Translations under genes and position numbers: made by a program | In this document: one piece after another, positions 24,491 through 29,364 of the stretch | Layout of the letters: each line of letters starts with the position of its first letter | Position numbering within the stretch: position 1 is the first letter of the stretch | Notes under the pieces: generated by a model | The model's input: only the letters and a program-made list of their open reading frames with translations | Database searches by the model: none | Told to the model about the DNA's origin: nothing | NCBI GenBank assembly: GCA_958430865.1 | Contig: CAUDNR010004336.1 | Coordinates: forward strand, 1 to 29,364 | Direction of reading: 5' to 3' | DNA from: Entrophospora sp. SA101 | Taxonomy: Eukaryota > Glomeromycota > Glomeromycetes > Entrophosporales > Entrophosporaceae | Length of the DNA: 29,364 nt

Positions 24491-25884
24491 TATTATATCA
24501 GTCAGATGTTTAGAAAATAAAATTATTATAAACATTGTCGATCATTCGAAATTGATTATCACATCCGTTTTTTTCACCAAAAAAAAATCGCCCCGTTTTT
24601 ACGTGGTCCACGAAAAATTTATTTTGTCCGTTTATAATAATGTCAGCAAAATTTTCTTAAATTACAATTATTAAATCTTTTTTTCATATCTTCATCAAAT
24701 ATTAAAAAGACGTATATGATTTGATAGTATTGATTTGAACTTTTGTTGGCACAAAATATGAAGCCCAAACTTTTAAAGAAATAATCCACTGTTGAAAAAC
24801 ATAAAAAAACATATTTATAATAGTAATTTAAAAATTAACTATACAAAGAATTTGCTGGAACTTTTAAACCACCAAAGTAAAAGAAATTCATTGTTTTAAA
24901 AAACAATATTATATTGGAGAAGATAGCTGGCCATTTACAAAATAAAGATGTCAAGACAGTCAATGTTAATAAACTTGGAACTTTTCATCAGAAGAACACA
25001 AATTTCTATTAATAATTGGTGGTCCCAAGACACGATGGTAAAAAACATCATGTAATAGGTTTCCAAATTTAGAAGTAAAGGTAACTAATATGAGAGAAAA
25101 TTTACAAACACAGGAATATACTCCATTGTAGTATTGCACTGTTTAGTACATACATGTTAGCCAAAATTGTTTTTGCATTTGCCAATATTCTGGCCACATT
25201 CTAGCTTTTCCATATTCTCTATATTAATGATCATAAAAAAAACTACTCAGAATTTTGGCTATTGAATCAAAAAATTCAAATAATTTTGGATACAATTTTG
25301 GCTATTAAAATTAATTTCAGCTATTATGAAAAGTTATATTGGCATTTTGAATTTGGCAGTGATCATTTACTAATAGTTTAATTTTTGCTAACATGTATAA
25401 TTTAGTGTAATATGATATATGAAGTTGTATAGTCCAGCGGCTATTGTACATCATACTGTATAGAACGAATTTTCTTATACTAAATTGTATAAACATAAGT
25501 ATTTTTTGATTACACACACAAAGAACATTATATGATCTGAATTTAAAGCTGATATATAATAAATTTTTTACACAAAAATTTATTTTGGTCAGAGATAACA
25601 TTAATTATTTAATGAGGAACTATCTTTTAGAAGATCTTCATATAAAAGCAAATATTTTTTCTTTATATCTTTCCAATTTACATTCCAATTTTTTTTATTT
25701 CAAGTTCTTTTTCTTTAAAATTAATTCTATCAGCTTTTGTCTTTTTATTATTGCTAATATTATTATTGTATTTGACTTGCACCCTTGATCATTGAAATGA
25801 TAGTTTTCAGGAAAAATAAAGTGTGAAGTGTATAGAAGTAAATACTTTGTTGGATAGATCTTGTTGTAACATTTAAAGAGAGAC
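24491..25884. other. Intergenic with transposon debris
   Basis: No intact gene is supported. Around 24917-25010 a plus-strand piece (EKIAGHLQNKDVKTVNVNK) looks like a decayed coding fragment. The segment 25160-25400 repeats 'ttttggctatt' and 'tttgccaa' words and looks repeat-derived. Confidence 0.45.
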
Positions 25885-25894
25885 TTTTTCCATA

Positions 25895-26630
25895 GAGGTT
25901 GCACCCAATGAATAATATTCAGTGAATATTCAGTGAATATTTGGTTAGTTGGATATTTGATTTTTTATTGATTGATTGACCAAATATAATAAATTAAAAA
26001 TGAATATTCACTGAATAACTGATAATCAATATATTGTATAATAAATTATCATTTAATTCATCTATTAATTAAATTTAAAAAATGGAAGAAGAGCCTTCAG
26101 TCACTATAGTAGGAGAAAGTAATAATACAATAATGAGAAGGATGAGTTTTCTGCTGCTCATATTTTGAAGAAAAGAAAGGTAAGGGTGGTCCTGAGAAGT
26201 CAAATTGGATATGGAACTTGATGGAAGAAACTGAAATTGTAAAAGATGGAGAAAAATCTAAAGGAGCTATTTGTCAAGTTAATGTCTGAGTTTTTGATAT
26301 TATTGTTCCTTGTAATGTTGTAGTATGTGGTGATGAATCTACATCTAATTATATTACACACTTATATGATGAACTTAAGAAGAACAAAGTTTGATCCATT
26401 TTTATTTGAAAAGATTTTTTTTTTTTGAAAAAAAAAGTATTGATAAGTTTGATAGAATGTAAAATGATTAAATAAATTTAAAGTTTTTTGTTAACAATGA
26501 ATATTCACTGAATAATCAATTTAATGACTGAATGAATATTTTAATTATTCACCAAATGATTATCTGAATATTAAATTTAATTGATTGAATGAATATAAAA
26601 CGAATGAATATTCAGTGAGCACAACCTTTA
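25895..26630 (+). mobile_element. Non-autonomous hAT-like element with inverted ends
   Basis: The left end GAGGTTGCACCCAATGAATA and the right end read in reverse, AAGGTTGTGCTCACTGAATA, are imperfect inverted repeats. Both ends are enriched in TGAATATTCA-like words (for example 25918-25942 and 26498-26520). The identical 10-mer TTTTTCCATA flanks the element at 25885-25894 and 26631-26640; hAT elements make 8-bp target duplications, so this is a plausible target site with chance extension. The interior carries a broken BED-zinc-finger reading frame. At 736 bp it cannot encode a full transposase. Confidence 0.75.
26082..26394 (+). pseudogene. Broken BED zinc-finger / hAT transposase N-terminus
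   Basis: It starts MEEEPSVTIVGESNN and then shifts frame to EEKKGKGGPEKSNWIWN, VKDGEKSKGAICQVNV, a stop, and CGDESTSNYITHLYDELKK. The order (basic GGPxKSxxWN, xAxCxxC-like, T/SNxxxHL) is that of BED-type zinc fingers at the start of hAT transposases. Frameshifts and stops show it is dead. Confidence 0.6.
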
Positions 26631-26640
26631 TTTTTCCATA

Positions 26641-26899
26641 ATTATTTGCTCTTGCATGAGACATTGGTATCATGGGCTGCCATGTTCCTAATATTAGGTG
26701 GAATTTACAAAACAGAATTATTTAAGAGTTGTCATGTAGGTTATGGTCTGCTCAGATGTAAATAATGGAATTTCTTCTTTTGATACTCTGTCATTAGAAT
26801 TAGAATTATTAGAATTATTCTGAATTAAAAAAGTATTAATTGACGATCCGTCTATGAATCAGTGTGACCGGGTAGTTGATAGGTCCAAGATTTACTATC
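26641..26899. other. Between two element remnants, no gene seen
   Basis: AT-rich with a short Leu/Glu-coding TTAGAA repeat (26793-26817). A plus-strand open piece (VCSDVNNGISSFDTL) is too short to call. Confidence 0.4.
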
Positions 26900-27058
26900 T
26901 CACACTATATAAGTCCATGGAACCTTAGTTTGAACTTTAAAAAGACTTGTAATTTTTTCATTTCCAGTAGCTGCTTTGGTAAATGAGCCACTTGGTCCAT
27001 ATTTATCATAATAAGCGGATTTTGGTGTCTTACCTTTCATGTATGATTGGGGTGTCAT
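26900..27058 (-). pseudogene. Decayed repeat-family ORF fragment, 52 codons
   Basis: The minus strand reads MTPQSYMKGKTPKSAYYDKY, then GPSGSFTKAATGNEKITSLF and stops at 26900. It looks like the N-terminal part of a mobile-element protein (Lys-rich, 'YYDKYGPSGxFT' block) of the kind repeated through Glomeromycotina genomes. I cannot name the superfamily. No continuation was found downstream of the stop. Confidence 0.4.
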
Positions 27059-27115
27059 ATGATTTTACAAACATAGTCGATCACATATATAAATTTCCAT
27101 ATATGGGCATGCTGT

Positions 27116-27162
27116 AACAAAGTGAACATTGGTGTTACCAAAAATTTCAGGGGTCAAAATTT
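27116..27162 (+). repeat. Dispersed repeat, member 2
   Basis: This is the second occurrence of the block seen at 11791-11836 (AACAAAGTGAACATTGGT, TTACCAA, AATTTCAGGGG), in the same orientation with a few mismatches. Confidence 0.7.
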
Positions 27163-27234
27163 AATAATGTGATTATTAAAATCTTCCATTTGTTCCTCTT
27201 AATATATATAATTACCTCTATAAAAATAGTTAAT

Positions 27235-27423
27235 ATGAAACTCATTTACATCAGAACTACTATGGAACCAAAGAATTACAGCATCATTAGAAGTATTTTA
27301 AAAAAGAAACAAGGAGAGAAAATTGCTCCATATGTTTTTAAAATAAATGATACTCAGACACTGGAAGCTTATCTAAGGAATGAAAGGATTACCTATGAGA
27401 TTTACCAAGAAGAAAGAAAATAA
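27235..27423 (+). CDS. Hypothetical protein fragment, 62 aa
   Basis: From the Met in TTAATATGAAACTC the frame reads MKLIYIRTTMEPKNYSIIRS, then Lys-rich sequence, and ends TYEIYQEERK at TAA. An AG (AAAATAG) just upstream could be a splice acceptor. The open frame extends upstream to 27169, but that part is AT-biased and less protein-like. It lies among transposon remnants, directly after a dispersed repeat. I do not recognise it; it may be the last exon of a lost gene or an element fragment. Confidence 0.3.
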   Translation: MKLIYIRTTMEPKNYSIIRSILKKKQGEKIAPYVFKINDTQTLEAYLRNERITYEIYQEERK

Positions 27424-27559
27424 TAAATGTTGGAAAAAGAAAGCATCATGATGATGCATTATTACCTAATAAAAAGCAAAAATCTTTAACTACCATTTTC
27501 TTTAATAGTTGGAATGAATTTCAATATTCTTTAAATTATTTTCTTATTTTCAATAAAGG

Positions 27560-27906
27560 TCATTTCTTAGTTTCTTTAACTTCAATTTGAGCAATTTGAT
27601 CATTCTTTTCCTCTTCTAGTTGCTTGATTTTTCTTCTAAACCCTTTATCTTATCCAATAACTCTTGCTTCTGTCTTACTTTTCAGACTTTTCCTGAAACT
27701 TGGCTATTTCTTCTCTTTCAATTTTTAATTCTTCTTTGGTAATTGACAACTCTTTTTCAACAGTGTGCTACCTTGATATCTTGTAATTAATTATATATTT
27801 AATATTAATAATGATTACAAAAAGTCAAATACCAATCATTTGTTTACCATCTTGATGAGAATCTTATAATTACCCAGCAAGATCTGCTCCGCATTTTGAT
27901 TTCAAT
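27560..27906 (-). pseudogene. Decayed coiled-coil gene fragment (inverted copy 1)
   Basis: On the minus strand, 27903-27861 carries the exon piece NQNAEQILLGNYK. An AT-rich intron-like gap follows, then TVEKELSITKEELKIEREEI, KFQEKSEK, a frameshift, RQKQELLDKIKGLEEK, another shift, QLEEEKNDQIAQIEVKETKK and a stop. The heptad-like Glu/Lys/Leu pattern predicts a coiled coil. At least two frameshifts make it non-functional. A second, inverted copy lies at 28858-29131. Confidence 0.55.
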
Positions 27907-28228
27907 AAGACACATTATATAAATAAAGACATATCAATGCAATTAAAAAAAAGTTAACTCTGGTTAGTTATTGTCACCGATTAAATTTGGGAGAGCATAT
28001 TTTAATTGGTGATAACAATTATTTTTGTTTTGTGTGGATCAGAATGAATAGGGGATCAATGAATTGATTTTATTATTAGCGAATAATTTTGGTCAAAGAA
28101 GATAAAAGTTTAAATAAAATATTTATTTTATTTATTTAGTTTTCTCAGTCGAAACTAATTAACTTGTTATCAAGTTACTTTTACAGTAGGTCAAATTTGA
28201 GTCTTTATATACATGTCAATTAATTATG
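27907..28228. other. Intergenic, no gene seen
   Basis: AT-rich spacer between the coiled-coil remnant and the 18-bp repeat, with no coding signal on either strand. Confidence 0.4.
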
Positions 28229-28230
28229 AG

Positions 28231-28284
28231 CCCATTTGGGTTTACGCGCCCACCTGGGTTCATGAGCCCATATGGGCGCATCGT
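28231..28284 (+). repeat. Three 18-bp tandem units built on CCCANNTGGG
   Basis: Units start at 28231, 28249 and 28267, exactly 18 bp apart. Each opens with a palindromic 10-mer: CCCATTTGGG, CCCACCTGGG, CCCATATGGG. The remaining 8 bases (TTTACGCG, TTCATGAG, CGCATCGT) are less conserved. In one frame it reads as a six-residue repeat (PIWVYA PTWVHE PIWAHR). It is GC-richer than its surroundings. Confidence 0.85.
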
Positions 28285-28340
28285 CACTAATCTCTACTAA
28301 ATATCGTTAAATAAATCAAATAAATATTAACGTGTTACAG

Positions 28341-28342
<2 letters not shown>

Positions 28343-28371
<29 letters not shown>
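28343..28371. repeat. (TAA)n microsatellite
   Basis: Run of about nine to ten AAT/TAA units following GTTACAGAT, with no coding context. Confidence 0.9.
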
Positions 28372-28857
28372 GATGATTATACAAAACGTAACACAGGTAT
28401 AGATGATAATAATAATAATTATTATACAAGTTAATAAAAAAAAAAAAATAGAAAAATGATAAATATAAAAATAAATAAATGAAATTATAAATAAACTAGA
28501 GTAATGACGAGTGGAAGGCGATAACTACCACTGCCATCCTTAAAACACTTACCCAGAGATGTCTTCTTGTTGGGTTTGTTTGGTTCTTTTCAATTGACGT
28601 TTATGAATGATCAACATGTACACGCTAATTATTTATCCTATTGGTTTTTTTTTTGGTAGGACAGACACGAATTGATTGATTTTTTTTTTTTTTGGAAAAA
28701 ACAAAAAACAATTTATTTTTTGACAGAGTCCAAGGTGACAAAAGGTGAGTGTTGTTGTTTGGTTTGGCTTGGGTCTCCTAAAGAAAACGTGTTAATAACT
28801 AACCAGAGGTACTATTTTTTACTTGTATTGATATGTATGAGGTGTCTTTTATTTTAG
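28372..28857. other. Intergenic, no gene seen
   Basis: Contains A- and T-tracts (28436-28448, 28679-28692) and more mixed sequence at 28500-28620. A TTTTAG acceptor at 28852-28857 leads into the inverted coiled-coil gene remnant. Confidence 0.4.
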
Positions 28858-29131
28858 CTTATAAATATTTTAATTGGAAATCAAAATGCGGAGCAGATCT
28901 TGCTGGGTAATTACAAGATTTTCATTGATTTTTGTAATTGTAATAATACCGTAAAGTCTGGAAAGATAGCATCCCCTTTTTACATTTGTGTAACATTTTT
29001 TTTATATTGACGCTCAATTGTTTTAAAGTAGGGGGTGCTATCTTTCCAGACTTTACAGTAATACTAATATTATATTATTATAATTACAAGATGTCAAAGC
29101 AACATTGACTGTTGAAAAAGAAACATTTTGA
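28858..29131 (+). pseudogene. Decayed coiled-coil gene fragment (inverted copy 2), interrupted by a MITE
   Basis: After a TTTTAG acceptor the frame reads LINILIGNQNAEQILLGNYK and IFIDFCNCN. The bases 28877-28919 equal the reverse complement of 27861-27903 except for one position. Then the 110-bp MITE interrupts. Homology resumes with an AT-rich stretch and TTACAAGATGTC (LQDVKATLTVEKETF, stop), matching the LQDIK..TVEKELS block of the other copy. The frame ends early, so this copy is also dead. Confidence 0.55.
28949..29058. mobile_element. 110-bp MITE with near-perfect 28-bp inverted ends
   Basis: The left end CCGTAAAGTCTGGAAAGATA continues GCATCCCC; the right end read in reverse is CTGTAAAGTCTGGAAAGATA then GCACCCCC, so 26 of 28 positions match. 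A TA dinucleotide flanks each side (28947-28948, 29059-29060), as expected for Tc1/mariner-type insertion. The centre is about 54 bp of AT-rich sequence with no coding capacity. The related sequence at 27780-27830 (minus) lacks it, consistent with an empty site. Confidence 0.88.
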
Positions 29132-29364
29132 ATATGCAACGTTTGATTATCGGAAATTTTACAAGTGTTGAAGCACGCACGCTACCTTGAACACGCTTAC
29201 AGTCATTCTCACATGTTCCTCAAGTACATAAGGCTAATCTGACCTGATGGATCGATGATACAATGATGCAACTGAACTTGAGGGGTAATACAGTCACTGG
29301 AAAAAAGTATCGCTTCACCTGATGATCGGCGAAAATAATTGAATAACTCCGGTGATATAAAAAG
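29132..29364. other. Window end, no gene seen
   Basis: Less AT-rich than the neighbourhood, with short open frames on both strands but no recognisable exon or repeat. Confidence 0.4.

Noticed and set aside
25317..25904. Overlapping open frames on both strands
   Set aside because: Rich in Leu/Phe/Ile/Lys as expected from random AT-rich DNA, with no domain or splice pattern.
28672..28857. 61-codon plus-strand frame starting MIDFFFFWKKQ
   Set aside because: Driven by a T-tract and A-tract, no homology recognised. I also checked it as adapter sequence and found no match.

Overview
The window is AT-rich nuclear DNA from a eukaryote with many short spliceosomal introns (GT..AG, mostly 60-120 nt). 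It looks like an arbuscular-mycorrhizal fungus (Glomeromycotina, Rhizophagus-like). The reasons are the AT richness, the Asn/Gln/Ser low-complexity tracts, the abundant decayed transposons, and above all a kinase family whose N-terminal layout (CxC..CxxC motif, 'NWTSGN' block, WI..F linker, then the kinase domain) is typical of the expanded kinases of these fungi. This assignment is inference from family knowledge; no marker gene was searched.

Layout. (1) 75-4791 and 12012-16726 are a direct duplication of about 4.7 kb, offset 11,935 bp. As far as I could compare them by eye they are identical from about 129 to 4791, introns and non-coding DNA included. Each copy carries a decayed pogo-like element, a decayed coding fragment and a three-exon kinase-like gene. 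Copy B (14366-16833) has the natural-looking 3' end. Copy A (2431-4838) runs into unrelated sequence at 4791 and gains a short, different C-terminus. (2) At 5975-6032 there is a complete 58-base Illumina P5/TruSeq universal adapter, so the left part of the window is suspect as an assembly. Just right of it starts a separase gene (6184-9269, +) that lacks its 5' half. (3) Convergent with separase, and 221 bp away, is a CAMK-like Ser/Thr kinase (9491-11317, -). (4) After copy B come about 2 kb with only decayed coding fragments, a possible 45-aa secreted peptide, a tiny twin-CX9C-like protein resembling NDUFAF8 (19227-19566, -), a Gdt1/TMEM165 family transporter (20337-21648, +) and an Aurora kinase (22842-24490, -). 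(5) From 24.5 kb to the end the DNA is mostly decayed mobile elements: a 736-bp hAT/BED-type element with inverted ends and a flanking 10-bp repeat, two inverted copies of a coiled-coil gene fragment, and a 110-bp hairpin MITE inserted in one of them.

The functional genes do not form one pathway. Separase (cohesin cleavage at anaphase) and Aurora (kinetochore and spindle control) both act in chromosome segregation, but nothing in the sequence shows that this proximity matters. Gdt1 acts in Golgi/secretory Mn2+ and Ca2+ handling, and the CX9C protein is probably mitochondrial. I see no CRISPR, tRNA, rRNA or undescribed system. The most consequential observations are the adapter, the near-perfect duplication, the truncated separase and the missing catalytic Asp in the duplicated kinase.
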